DNA of 64,000 nucleotides from Pantoea coffeiphila (GTDB lineage Bacteria > Pseudomonadota > Gammaproteobacteria > Enterobacterales > Enterobacteriaceae): contig NZ_JAFBFW010000001.1 of NCBI RefSeq assembly GCF_016909495.1, positions 186,001-250,000 on the forward strand, read 5' to 3'. Within the stretch, counting starts at the first letter, position 1; each line of letters opens with the position of its first letter. The position numbers were made by a program, and so were the translations under genes. The notes under the pieces were generated by a model. The model was not told the origin of the DNA. It did not search any database and was given only the letters and a program-made list of their open reading frames with translations. Positions 39,923-54,500 of this stretch are shown one piece after another.

Positions 39923-40108
39923 TATCTATCCTCCTGTATTGTAAAGATTTTCCTTAATTTTTTCTTATCAATTGTAAATTAAGACCTGAGGGTATTGATA
40001 TTTTATCAATTTTGATTTTGTAAAATTGGATGACAGCTATCGACCTGTCGCAAAACCTGGCATATGCTGGCTGGCGCCTTTGACCCTTCACCGATCGGAG
40101 TTTACACA

Positions 40109-40375
40109 ATGAAAGCAGCCACTTTTTTGCTTGCAGCGGCAACGCTGGTGCTGTCGGCCTGTAGCAGCGACAACGAGCCGCCGCAGCAGGCAACCGCCGC
40201 ACACGTCCCGGCAAGAGTACAAATGGCCGATCTGGCAGCGAGTAATTGTGAGAATGCAGGTGGAACGCTGGCGCTTTCACGTCAGCTGGATGGATCTTCG
40301 GTAGGAATGTGTCAGCTGGCGAACGGCCGTCGCTGCGGCGAGAGTGCATTACTTAACGGCACCTGCGCCCGTTAA
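40109..40375 (+). CDS. ydbJ: DUF333 lipoprotein YdbJ
   Basis: This 88-residue protein has a lipoprotein signal peptide (MKAATFLLAAATLVLSACSS; lipobox LSAC, Cys at 19) and a DUF333 domain (ASNCENAGGTLALSRQLDGS, MCQLANGRRCGESALL) with four conserved cysteines. The ATG at 40109 has CGGAG upstream; the longer frame from 40064 would mask the signal. The position next to ldhA is as in E. coli, where hslJ lies between; hslJ is missing here. The function of DUF333 is unknown. Confidence 0.82.
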   Translation: MKAATFLLAAATLVLSACSSDNEPPQQATAAHVPARVQMADLAASNCENAGGTLALSRQLDGSSVGMCQLANGRRCGESALLNGTCAR

Positions 40376-40410
40376 ACCCCCGCCTGTAGGCAGCGGGGGC
40401 GGTGGTTGAC

Positions 40411-41397
40411 TCAGAGCTGGTTAGCGCAGGGCTCGCCTTTTTCCAGCTGCCGCAGATTCTGCAGCGTGGTCTCTGCGATGCTGGTCAGCGCTTCGGCGGT
40501 CAGAAACGCCTGATGGCCGGTAAACAGCACGTTGTGGCAGGCTGACAGACGGCGGAAAACGTCGTCCTGAATCACGTCGTTCGACTTATCCTCAAAGAAT
40601 AAATCCCGCTCGTTCTCGTAAACATCCATTCCCAGCGCGCCAATCTTCTGTTTTTTCAGCGCGTCGATGGCTGCCTGCGAATCGATCAGGCCGCCGCGGC
40701 TGGTATTAATAATCATCACGCCATCTTTCATCTGCGCGAAGGCACTCTCGTTGAGCAAATGATGATTCTCCGGGGTCAGCGGGCAGTGCAGGCTGATCAC
40801 GTCCGACTGGGCAAACAGCGTTTTCACATCAACATATTCCGCACCCAGCTCCAGCGCCAGTGGATTAGGATAAGGGTCGGAAACCAGCAGGCGCATGCCA
40901 AATCCCTTAAGGATGCGCAGGGTGGCGATACCGATCTTACCGGTGCCGATCACACCGGCGGTACGGCCATGCATGTTAAAACCAATCAGGCCTTCCAGCG
41001 AAAAGTTGGCATCGCGGGTGCGCTGATACGCGCGGTGAATGCGGCGGTTCAGCGTCATCATCATGCCAACGGCATGCTCAGCCACCGCTTCGGGTGAATA
41101 GGCCGGCACACGAACGACCTGCATTCCCAGCTCTTTGGCCGCATCAAGATCGACGTTGTTGAACCCGGCGCAGCGCAGCGCGATAAACTTCACCCCCAGT
41201 TCCGCCAGCTCTTCCAGCACCTTACGGCTGCCGTCGTCGTTGACGAAAATACACACGCCGTCACATCCCGTGGCGTTCTTCGCGGTACGTTCGGTCAGCA
41301 GGAAGTCGAAAAATTCCAGCTCGAAACCGAAATCCTGATTCACCTGTTCCAGGTATTTCCGGTCATACTGTTTGGTGCTGTACACCGCAAGTTTCAT
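40411..41397 (-). CDS. ldhA: Fermentative D-lactate dehydrogenase
   Basis: This 328-residue NAD-dependent 2-hydroxyacid dehydrogenase (E. coli 329) reduces pyruvate to D-lactate under fermentation. The NAD site is GVIGTGKIG (148-156). The catalytic Arg234 (NTSRGGLID), Glu263 (YENERDLFF) and His295 (FTGHQAF) are all present. It is divergent from ydbH. Confidence 0.97.
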   Translation of the reverse strand: MKLAVYSTKQYDRKYLEQVNQDFGFELEFFDFLLTERTAKNATGCDGVCIFVNDDGSRKVLEELAELGVKFIALRCAGFNNVDLDAAKELGMQVVRVPAYSPEAVAEHAVGMMMTLNRRIHRAYQRTRDANFSLEGLIGFNMHGRTAGVIGTGKIGIATLRILKGFGMRLLVSDPYPNPLALELGAEYVDVKTLFAQSDVISLHCPLTPENHHLLNESAFAQMKDGVMIINTSRGGLIDSQAAIDALKKQKIGALGMDVYENERDLFFEDKSNDVIQDDVFRRLSACHNVLFTGHQAFLTAEALTSIAETTLQNLRQLEKGEPCANQL

Positions 41398-41590
41398 CGT
41401 TATAGTTCCTTTTACCGCTGCAGAATGAATAACTGCAGTTTATCAACTATTCTCAGCGAGCGAGAACCTGATGGTGGCTACTGCTGCAAAAAGCATCGAA
41501 TCCACCGTAAAACGGTGAAAAACTTCACGATGAAGCGATTCCGTGCCATCATTTCGTTGATAATCACGGACCGAACAGGATTTTGCTGCC

Positions 41591-44221
41591 ATGAACAGGG
41601 GCTGGAAACGCGCGCTTGCCGCGCTGCTGGCAGCGATCCTGCTGCTGACAGGACTTTTACTCACGGTAACGCAGTGGCTGCCCAGGCTGGCAGGGCTGTG
41701 GTTGCCGAACGATACCACCATTTCCCTTGATGGCGGGCCGCGCTGGCAGCACGGTGCATTGAGCCTGCCCGGCGTCCACTACACTATCGGCGACTGCGAA
41801 CTGGCGGCGGTGAAAAACGTCTCGCTCAGCTACCGCCACCAGCGCTGGGTGGCCAACGCAGACAGCGTGATTATCGACAGCGAGTGCGCGGCCAAACTCC
41901 CGGCCAGTGACAGCCAGGATGCTCCCCGCACGCTGGCTGAATGGCAGCAGATGCTGCCCGGTGCCAGCGTGACCATCCGCCAGCTGACCCTCAAACCCTG
42001 GCCGCAGTGGGCGGGGCAGCTCCAGCTTGATTTCGAACCCGACAGCCAGCAGCTGCACTATAAAGGTGACAATCTCTCTCTTGAGGCTGAACTGCGGCAG
42101 CAGCAGCTGACGCTAAAAACCCTGACCGTACTGGCACCGGGTATCGCTCAGCCGGTCACGCTTGACGGTACGCTGACGCTGCCGCGCATTCCTGATGCGC
42201 TGCCGCAGAGCGGCGTGCTGCATGGCAATCTGGCGCTGGACGGCATTGCGGAGCCGCTGAATGTGCAGCTTGACTGGCAGCAGCAGAGCGGCACCTTACG
42301 CGTCAACGCGGCAAATCAGCCACAGCCGCTGCTGGATCTGCCGTGGCAGATCACTCCGCAGAATATTCAGATACAGCAGGGCAGTTGGAGCTGGCCGTGG
42401 GGCACCCAGCCGCTTTCCGGCGGGGTTTCGCTGCTGGCAGAAAACTGGCAGAAGGGGCTGACCGCCACTCAGCTTAGCGGCCGTCTGAACCTGTTGACCT
42501 CAGGGCGCGGCGGCAAAGGCAACGTGGTGCTGTCGGTGGGGCCGGGGCATCTGGACTGGCAGGAAAGCAGCCTGCCACTGCGCCTTTACGGCGAAAGCAA
42601 ACTCGATGCGCTGCAGTTTTACGCCAGCCTGGTGGGCGAACTTCGCGGGCCGCTGGCCGATCCGCAGCTGGCAATGCTGCCCGGCGCGCTGCTGCGGATG
42701 AAAGGCCGCCTGCTGTCGACGCTGGAAGTCGATGAAGCCCGCTGGCCGCTGGCCGGGGTAAAGATCTCTTCAGCGGGGATCGACGGTCGTCTGCAGGCGA
42801 TACTCAGTGCGCACGACGTGCAGATGGGCAATTTCCGCCTGCACCTTGACGGACGGGCCAGCGACTTCTGGCCGGACAAAGGCGAATGGCGCTGGCGCTA
42901 CTGGGGCGACGGGCGGCTGAAGCCGCTGGCGGCGAAATGGGATGTGACGGGCACCGGGCGCTGGCAGGATTCGCTGATTGAACTCTCCACGCTTTCCACC
43001 GGCTTCGATCGCATCAGCTACGGCAGCGTGAACATGGCTGCGCCGCGCCTCACATTGGTGAAACCCGTCAGCTGGCAGCGCGATGAGCAGAATCCATCCT
43101 TCGACGGCGAGCTGGCGTTAAAAGCGCGGGAAACCCGCTTCAGCGCCGGGGGCTATCTGCCGCCCTCAACGTTAACCCTGGTGGTAAAGGGCCGCGATCC
43201 GGCCGCGTTTCTGTTTAACGGCGCACTCCAGGCGCAGAAAATCGGTCCGGTTCAGGTACGCGGGCGCTGGGACGGCGAACGCCTGCGCGGCCAGGCCTGG
43301 TGGCCGGAACAGTCGCTGCGGGTCTTTCAGCCGCTGCTCAGCCCGGACCTCAAACTGTCGATCCAGAGCGGTACGCTGAAGGCGCAGGTGGCATTTTCAG
43401 CCGCGGCCGATCAGGGACTGGAGGCCGGTGGCCACTGGCTGGTGCGTAACGGCCGCGCGCTGCTGCCGGATAATGAATTCAGCGGCGTGGATTTCTCGCT
43501 GCCGTTCCGTCTGCAATCCCACCGCTGGTACTTTGGCACCCACGGCCCGGTTTCGCTGCGCATTGGCGAGATCAAAAACCAGTTTGCCATGCAGAATGTT
43601 ACTGCGGATCTGCGTGGCTGGTATCCGTGGAGCGAAGCGGAGCCGCTGAGCCTGAGCAACGTCAGCCTGGATATGCTGGGCGGTACGCTGAGCCTTGACC
43701 GTTTACAGATGCCGCAGACCGAGGCGGCAAAAATCCGCGTGCAGCATCTTGCGCTGTCGCAGCTGATTACGGCGATGAAGCTCAAGCAGATTGCGCTTTC
43801 CGGCCATATCAACGGCGAGCTGCCGCTGTTCCTCAATAACAGCCAGTGGCTGGTGAAGGACGGCTGGATCGCCAACAGCGGGCCGCTAACCGTACGTATG
43901 GATAAAGATATGGCCGATGCCATCAGCAGCAATAATATTGCTGCCGGTGCGGCCATCGACTGGCTGCGCTATATGGAAATTTCGCGCAGCTGGGCGACGC
44001 TCGACCTTGATAACCTTGGCTGGATGAGCCTGACGGCAAAAGTCGACGGCACCAGTCGATTTAGCGACCGCGATCAGCGCGTTGCGCTGAATTACTCCCA
44101 GCGGGAAAACCTGTTTCAACTCTGGCGCAGCCTGCGCTTTGGCGATAACCTGCAATCCTGGGTGGAAGATAACGCCACCCTGCCGTCGCAGAAGGAAAAA
44201 CGTGATGAAAGCCCTGAATAG
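41591..44221 (+). CDS. ydbH: AsmA-like intermembrane phospholipid transport protein YdbH
   Basis: This 876-residue protein (E. coli 879) has one N-terminal membrane anchor (ALAALLAAILLLTGLLLTVT) and a long periplasmic beta-groove that bridges the envelope. YdbH, TamB and YhdP together move phospholipid to the outer membrane. The C-terminal DUF3971-like section ends near QSWVEDNATLP. Its 3' end overlaps the ynbE start by 17 bases, and ydbL follows. In E. coli the lipoprotein YnbE docks on the C terminus of YdbH, and YdbL is a chaperone of that assembly. Confidence 0.95.
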   Translation: MNRGWKRALAALLAAILLLTGLLLTVTQWLPRLAGLWLPNDTTISLDGGPRWQHGALSLPGVHYTIGDCELAAVKNVSLSYRHQRWVANADSVIIDSECAAKLPASDSQDAPRTLAEWQQMLPGASVTIRQLTLKPWPQWAGQLQLDFEPDSQQLHYKGDNLSLEAELRQQQLTLKTLTVLAPGIAQPVTLDGTLTLPRIPDALPQSGVLHGNLALDGIAEPLNVQLDWQQQSGTLRVNAANQPQPLLDLPWQITPQNIQIQQGSWSWPWGTQPLSGGVSLLAENWQKGLTATQLSGRLNLLTSGRGGKGNVVLSVGPGHLDWQESSLPLRLYGESKLDALQFYASLVGELRGPLADPQLAMLPGALLRMKGRLLSTLEVDEARWPLAGVKISSAGIDGRLQAILSAHDVQMGNFRLHLDGRASDFWPDKGEWRWRYWGDGRLKPLAAKWDVTGTGRWQDSLIELSTLSTGFDRISYGSVNMAAPRLTLVKPVSWQRDEQNPSFDGELALKARETRFSAGGYLPPSTLTLVVKGRDPAAFLFNGALQAQKIGPVQVRGRWDGERLRGQAWWPEQSLRVFQPLLSPDLKLSIQSGTLKAQVAFSAAADQGLEAGGHWLVRNGRALLPDNEFSGVDFSLPFRLQSHRWYFGTHGPVSLRIGEIKNQFAMQNVTADLRGWYPWSEAEPLSLSNVSLDMLGGTLSLDRLQMPQTEAAKIRVQHLALSQLITAMKLKQIALSGHINGELPLFLNNSQWLVKDGWIANSGPLTVRMDKDMADAISSNNIAAGAAIDWLRYMEISRSWATLDLDNLGWMSLTAKVDGTSRFSDRDQRVALNYSQRENLFQLWRSLRFGDNLQSWVEDNATLPSQKEKRDESPE

Positions 44222-44396
44222 CCTGCTGATGGCTGGCGCGATGCTGTCGCTGAGCGGATGTATTCCGCGCATTGAAGTGGCGGCGCCGAAAGAACCGATC
44301 ACCATCAATATGAACGTCAAAATCGAGCACGAGATCCATATCAAGGTCGATAAAGACGTGGAAGCGCTGTTAAAAAACCAGAGCGGTCTGTTCTGA
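44205..44396 (+). CDS. ynbE: YdbH partner lipoprotein YnbE
   Basis: This 63-residue outer-membrane lipoprotein has the lipobox LSGC (Cys19) after MKALNSLLMAGAMLSLSG. The mature part PITINMNVKIEHEIHIKVDK is strongly beta-prone and forms the stacked strands that extend the YdbH groove in the E. coli model. The ATG at 44205 is inside ydbH, and the frame from 44139 lacks a signal peptide. Confidence 0.92.
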   Translation: MKALNSLLMAGAMLSLSGCIPRIEVAAPKEPITINMNVKIEHEIHIKVDKDVEALLKNQSGLF

Positions 44397-44406
44397 GGAT
44401 AAAACC

Positions 44407-44736
44407 ATGAAATTGCTGAACAGAGCACTCCTGCTGGGCTGTCTGCTGATATCTTCCGGTGCCATGGCGCTGACGCTTGACGAAGCGAGGCAGCAGGGTC
44501 GGGTGGGCGAAACGCTTAACGGCTATATTGCCCCCAGACAGACTGATGCGGAAACTCAGGCGCTGGTAAAACAGATCAACGAAGGCCGCAGCAGGCAGTA
44601 TCAGCTGCTGGCGGAGCAGAATAATATGACGGCGGCCGAGGTGGCCAGAATCGCCGGACAAAAACTGGTGACGCGGGCAAAACCGGGTGAGTACGTGCGC
44701 GGGATCAACGGTCAGTGGCTGAAAAAACAGCCGTAG
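44407..44736 (+). CDS. ydbL: YdbL, DUF1318 periplasmic protein
   Basis: This 109-residue protein has a signal peptide (MKLLNRALLLGCLLISSGAM ending AMA) and a DUF1318 domain (LDEARQQGRVGETLNGYIAP, QAEAQALV-type helices). It is thought to keep YnbE from assembling at the wrong time. It is the third gene of the ydbH-ynbE-ydbL operon and starts 10 bases after ynbE. Confidence 0.93.
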   Translation: MKLLNRALLLGCLLISSGAMALTLDEARQQGRVGETLNGYIAPRQTDAETQALVKQINEGRSRQYQLLAEQNNMTAAEVARIAGQKLVTRAKPGEYVRGINGQWLKKQP

Positions 44737-44780
44737 CGAAAAGTATGACCGTAGCGAAAAGCATTGCTATAGCCAAAAAA

Positions 44781-44805
44781 AACGCGATGCAGCGGGCATC
44801 GCGTT
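44781..44805. terminator. Terminator between ydbL and azoR
   Basis: A 10-base stem (AACGCGATGC / GCATCGCGTT) with a five-base loop is preceded by an eight-base A-run and followed by TGTTATT. It serves the converging ydbL and azoR transcripts. Two copies of GTAGCGAAAAG just upstream form a short direct repeat. Confidence 0.8.
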
Positions 44806-44846
44806 GTTATTACGTTCCGGCAGCGATTTGCCACCGGTGATTAAAA

Positions 44847-49583
<4,737 letters not shown>

Positions 49584-49592
49584 TCATAAAAA

Positions 49593-49620
49593 GAGAGCGG
49601 TCGTTCCGGCGATCGCTCTC
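49593..49620 (+). terminator. Hairpin after hrpA
   Basis: An 11-base stem with one G-T pair (GAGAGCGGTCG with CGATCGCTCTC) and a TTCCGG loop lies ten bases after the hrpA stop. An A-run precedes it; no U-run follows, so its strength is uncertain. The AT-rich stretch 49700-49800 beyond it should hold the promoter of the secretion locus. Confidence 0.6.
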
Positions 49621-49818
49621 GAAACGTTTGCCGGGTTTGAATCTGTTTAACGCTGTATGACCGTATACGAGACGGCTGATGCAAACGGGTACCATTCAGT
49701 TGCCTGGCTTATAGATAAATTACGATTTTATGGCTATTTTGCGCTCCGTACAGGCCTCACAAACCTAAATACATTAATATTTGTTTAAGTTTGTTTGTAC
49801 TCAATGGAGCTGTAACTT

Positions 49819-51534
49819 TTGGCAAGGATCGCAAATGCCCCCCGGTGTCGCCATATTATTCTGGCGACGCTTTCTGCTATTACCTGTTTTCACTTCACCG
49901 CTCAGGCTGCTCCCTTTATCGATCAGCAGCAGCAGCACATTAAAACTCAGCAGTCGGCGAAAGAGGCGCAGTTAACCCCGGATTCGCCGGATATTACCCT
50001 GTCTGAACAGCCGCAGCCCGATGCCGAAGGTCCCTTTCCGCAGGAAACGCCCTGTTTTCCGATCAACCACGTTCAGCTGATGGGCAGAGAGGCCTTTCCG
50101 CACTGGTTTCCGGCGCAGCGGGTGGCCGACGGCGCGAAAGGGCACTGTCTCGGCGTGATGGGCATCAACCAGCTGATGAGCCGGCTGCAAAACCGACTGG
50201 TCGATCGCGGCTGGGTAACGTCGCGGGTGCTGATCCCCGAGCAGGATCTCAGCAGCGGAACGCTAATCGTTGCCCTTGTGCCGGGCATGATTCGCCATAT
50301 TCGCTATGCCGACGGCTCCGATAAACGTGCCGTACTCTATACCTCGATTCCCGCCCGCGAAGGCGCACTGCTGGATCTGCGCGATATCGAGCAGGGGCTG
50401 GAGAATCAGCAGCGCCTGCCGACGGTGCAGGACAATATGGAGATTGTCCCCGGCGATAATCCCGGCGAAAGCGATGTGATCATCAGCCGACAGCAGAGCA
50501 AAATCTGGCGGGTTAATCTGTGGGCCGATGACTCCGGCACGAAGAGCACCGGGCGCTATCAGGGCGGTGCCATGCTGGCGCTGGATAATCCGTTCGCCCT
50601 CAGCGATCTGCTGTATGTTTCCGCCAGCCACGATCTCGGCTTCAAAAGCCACGAACAGAGCAAAAATATTAACGGCCACTACTCGCTGCCGCTGGGCTAC
50701 TGGCTGTTTGAGGTCAACGCCGGGCAATACAACTACGTGCAAAACGTGGCGGGATTCAATGGCGACATTCGCTATTCGGGTAAGAGTAAAAACCTGAACG
50801 TTAGCCTTAGCCGCGTGATCCAGCGTAACGCCAGCGGCAAAACGACGATGCGCGGCAGCGTGCTGGTTCGCGAGATCCGTAACTACATCGATCGTACCGA
50901 AATTGAGGTTCAGCGTCGGCGCACCAGCGCCTGGCTGCTTGGGCTCGATCATCGTCATTACTTTGGCGACGTGACCGTTGACGGCGGCGTCAGCTTCCAG
51001 CGCGGCACCCGCTGGTTTGGCGCGCTGCCCGCTTATGAAGAGCACTATGAAGACGGCTACGATGCCACCGAAAAAAGTAAAATCCTCACCCTGACGGCGG
51101 GCCTGAACTGGCCGTTTACGTTGGGAAATCAAAACTTTTCTTATCAGGTTAACTACCTGCAGCAGGCCAGCTCCACCCCGCTGACCTCGCCCGATCAAAT
51201 CGCTATTGGTAACCGCTGGACGGTGCGCGGCTTTGACGGTGAACGCACCCTCAGCGCCAGTCGCGGCTGGTATGTACAAAATACGCTGGCATGGCGTACA
51301 CCGCTGCCGCAGCAGGAGTTTTATCTTGGCGCAGACTACGGCGAAGTGAGCGGGCGCAGCGACGGTTCCACGCTGCTGGGGCACCAGCTGGCGGGCAGCG
51401 TGGCAGGTCTGCGCGGCAGTATCTCCGCGCTCGGGGCCAGCTACGACGCCTTTAGCGGCATACCGATCTATAAGCCACAGGGTTTTAAAACCGACCCGGT
51501 GACCTTTGGCTTCAGCGTCAGCTGGCAGTATTGA
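49819..51534 (+). CDS. cdiB: Two-partner secretion outer-membrane transporter (CdiB/ShlB family)
   Basis: This 571-residue Omp85-type transporter exports the CdiA-like protein. It appears to start at TTG 49819, with GGAG ten bases upstream; no other in-frame start is near. A signal peptide (to about residue 30, FHFTAQA) is followed by a helix/linker, two POTRA domains (about 75-225; CFPINHVQLMGREAFPHWFP) and a 16-strand barrel ending in VSWQY with a C-terminal aromatic. The RGFDGERTLSASRGWYVQNT block carries the conserved VRGF/Y motif of loop 6. It lies 14 bases before cdiA. Confidence 0.92.
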   Translation: MARIANAPRCRHIILATLSAITCFHFTAQAAPFIDQQQQHIKTQQSAKEAQLTPDSPDITLSEQPQPDAEGPFPQETPCFPINHVQLMGREAFPHWFPAQRVADGAKGHCLGVMGINQLMSRLQNRLVDRGWVTSRVLIPEQDLSSGTLIVALVPGMIRHIRYADGSDKRAVLYTSIPAREGALLDLRDIEQGLENQQRLPTVQDNMEIVPGDNPGESDVIISRQQSKIWRVNLWADDSGTKSTGRYQGGAMLALDNPFALSDLLYVSASHDLGFKSHEQSKNINGHYSLPLGYWLFEVNAGQYNYVQNVAGFNGDIRYSGKSKNLNVSLSRVIQRNASGKTTMRGSVLVREIRNYIDRTEIEVQRRRTSAWLLGLDHRHYFGDVTVDGGVSFQRGTRWFGALPAYEEHYEDGYDATEKSKILTLTAGLNWPFTLGNQNFSYQVNYLQQASSTPLTSPDQIAIGNRWTVRGFDGERTLSASRGWYVQNTLAWRTPLPQQEFYLGADYGEVSGRSDGSTLLGHQLAGSVAGLRGSISALGASYDAFSGIPIYKPQGFKTDPVTFGFSVSWQY

Positions 51535-51548
51535 TACAGGGATGAATC

Positions 51549-54500
51549 ATGAACAAACACTGTTACCGCATCATTTTTAATCGCGCCCGTCGCATGCTGA
51601 TGGTCGTTTCCGAACTGGCCCGCTGCCGCGCTGGCGATTCGGCTCGAGGCCCGGGCGGCATTGCTTCCTGCGTGGCCGTTCTGCGGCCTCTTACCGTGGC
51701 GTTATGGCTGGCCGGGGGACTGGTCAGCGCCGCGCAGGCGGGCACGATTACCGCCGATCGCGGTGCGCCCGGCGGGCAGCGACCAACCGTACTGCAAACC
51801 GGCAACGGTCTGCCGCAGATCAACATTCAAACGCCTAACGGCCAGGGGCTTTCCCACAATAAATACAGCCAGTTTGACGTCGGTGAGCGGGGGGCGATTT
51901 TAAATAACAGCCAGCACAGCACCCAGACCCAGCTGGCCGGTCAGGTAGCGGGTAACCCGTGGCTGGCGAAGGGATCGGCCAAAGTTATTCTCAACGAAGT
52001 CAACAGTATGAACCCCAGCCAGCTCCACGGTTTTGTTGAGGTAGCGGGCAAGAAAGCGGATGTGATTATCGCCAATCCGGCGGGGATCACCTGTAGCGGA
52101 TGCGGTTTTATTAACGCCGGGCACAATACCCTGGCGGCCGGGCGCGTACAGATGAAAAACGGCCAGGTGGCGGGCTATGACGTCGATCGTGGGCGGATCA
52201 CCATCAGCGGCGGCGGTATGGACGGCAGCCGTCAGGATTATACCCATCTGATTGCCCGCGCGGTGGAGGTGAACGCCCGATTACAGACCGGCGATTTGCA
52301 GGTGACCACCGGCCGCAATCAGACGGATGCCAACGGCAACGTCGTGGTAGTGAAAGCTGACGATCCAGCAGGCCGCCCGCAGTTTGCGGTGGACACCTCG
52401 TCGCTGGGCGGTATGTACGGCAGGCGCATCACGCTGGTGGGAACCGAGCGCGGCGTGGGGGTGCGTAACGCCGGAGAAATCGGCGCGATGCAGGGAAAAT
52501 TCACGCTCAATGCGCAGGGGAAAATCGCCAACAGCGGCACGCTTTATGCGCAGCAGGATCTGGCGCTGAAAGCATCCCAGCTCGATAACCAGGGACATAT
52601 CTCGACCGGCAGCAACCTGCAGATTGCCAGCCAGGGCGATGTGACGAATAAGGGGACGCTGAGTGCCGAAGGCCATCTGCAGCTGGACAGCAGCGGAAGG
52701 CTGCACAGCCAGGCCGGATCGGCGCTGACGGCGGGCGGTAACGCCACCGTGACTGCCCGCAGTATAGAAGCAGATGCCGGCAGTGCGATGGGCGCGGGGA
52801 TCGACGGCAGCGGAAAAGCAACGCGCGCCGGGCAGCTGACGGTCAACGCGCAACAGCGTCTTGCCAGCCACGGCACGCATCTGAGCCACGACGGCTTTAT
52901 TGCCTCCGGCCGCGAAGTGGATCTCTCCGGTAGTCAGAGCCGGGCAGCAACGGTTACCGTGACCGCCCGTGAAGGGAATATCAACGCTGACGATACGCTG
53001 ATTGACGCACGGCAGGCCACGCTGAGTACGGCGCATGCCTTAACCACGCGGCGGAGCGCTATCGCTGCGGGCCAGCTGAACATCCGTGCGGCTGAAAAGA
53101 TTGATAACACGGGTGGAACGCTGATTTCACGCGGCGAACAGGGTCTGGCGCTGACCAGCCAGCGGATAGATAACCGTGGCGGCACGCTGGCCAGCGCCGG
53201 GGATTTTTCCCTCAGCAGCTATTCTCTGGACAATACCGGTGGCGAGCTGGGCTCCGAAAACGGCAGTGTTGCGATCCAAAGCGATGATGTCAGCGGCGCG
53301 CAGGGCAAAATTCTTGCCGCTAAGGACCTGACGATTGGCGGCCAGCAGATCCTGCTGGACGGTGGCCTGACGCAGGGGCGCCAGGTTCGCGTACAGGGAA
53401 CATCGCTGTCGATACAGAACGGCCAGCTGCTGCAAACCGGTAAGGGCGAGATGCAGATAAAGGCGACCGGCGATCTTCACGCTCGCGAGGGCGTGATTGA
53501 GAGTGCGGGAGCCATCGATCTGCGTGCGGCCAGCCTGGACAATAGCCTGGGACGCATTGCCAGCAACAACGCGCTGCGGGTGGCGACCGGTAATCTTAAT
53601 AACGCTTCTGGCACGCTGCTCGGCGAGCATCTTGACGTCCGCGCGGATGCGCTGAATAACCGCGAAGGCACGCTGGAAGCGCTCCAGTCGCTCAATATTA
53701 CCGCCGGTTCACTGGACAGCCAGCAGGGCTTTATCAGCGCCGATAGCGGTGATGCGAATCTGTCCGTCAGCGGGGAGATCGACAACCGTGGCGGAAACCT
53801 GCAAAGCGCGAAAAATCTGCACCTCAGTGCGGCGCAGCTGGCTAACCAGGACGGCAGAGTGCTGGCGGCCGACGGCCGGCTTCAGGGGGATTTCAGCGGC
53901 AGCGTAGATAACCGCAGCGGTAAATTTATTGCGCAGCAGCTGGCGATACAGGCTGCCGATCTTAACAACCAGCAGGGCGCGGTCAGTGCCGTTTCCGGCG
54001 AGGGTAAGCTGGACCTCTCGGGCGCGCTGGACAATCGCGGGGGAACTCTGGAAGGGGGAAGCGGGCTGACGCTGGCGGCTTCCTCGCTGGATAACACCGC
54101 CGGACGCATCGCTACGCCGGGAGCTATCCGCCTCGATCTGCGCGGCGGCGAGCTGATTAACGCACAAACTAACGCCGACGGGCTGGGTATTCTCAGCGGA
54201 GAGGCGCTGGCGCTTAACACCGGCGACCTCGATAACCGGCAGGGCAAGCTACAGGCGCAGAGCCTCGATCTCTCCGCCGCTCACATCGATAACCAGTCGG
54301 GTGTGCTGGCAGCCAGCGACCGGCTGAGCCTGAAAGGCAGCTCGCTGAATAATACGCAGGGTATGGTGAGTGCCGATGACGGGGCGGCATCGCTGGCGCT
54401 GTCCGGCCAGCTGATCAACCGGCTGGGTACGCTGCAAAGCCAGCAGGCGCTGACTCTTCAGGCCGCCTCGCTTGATAACAACGGCGGCACCGTGCTGTCT

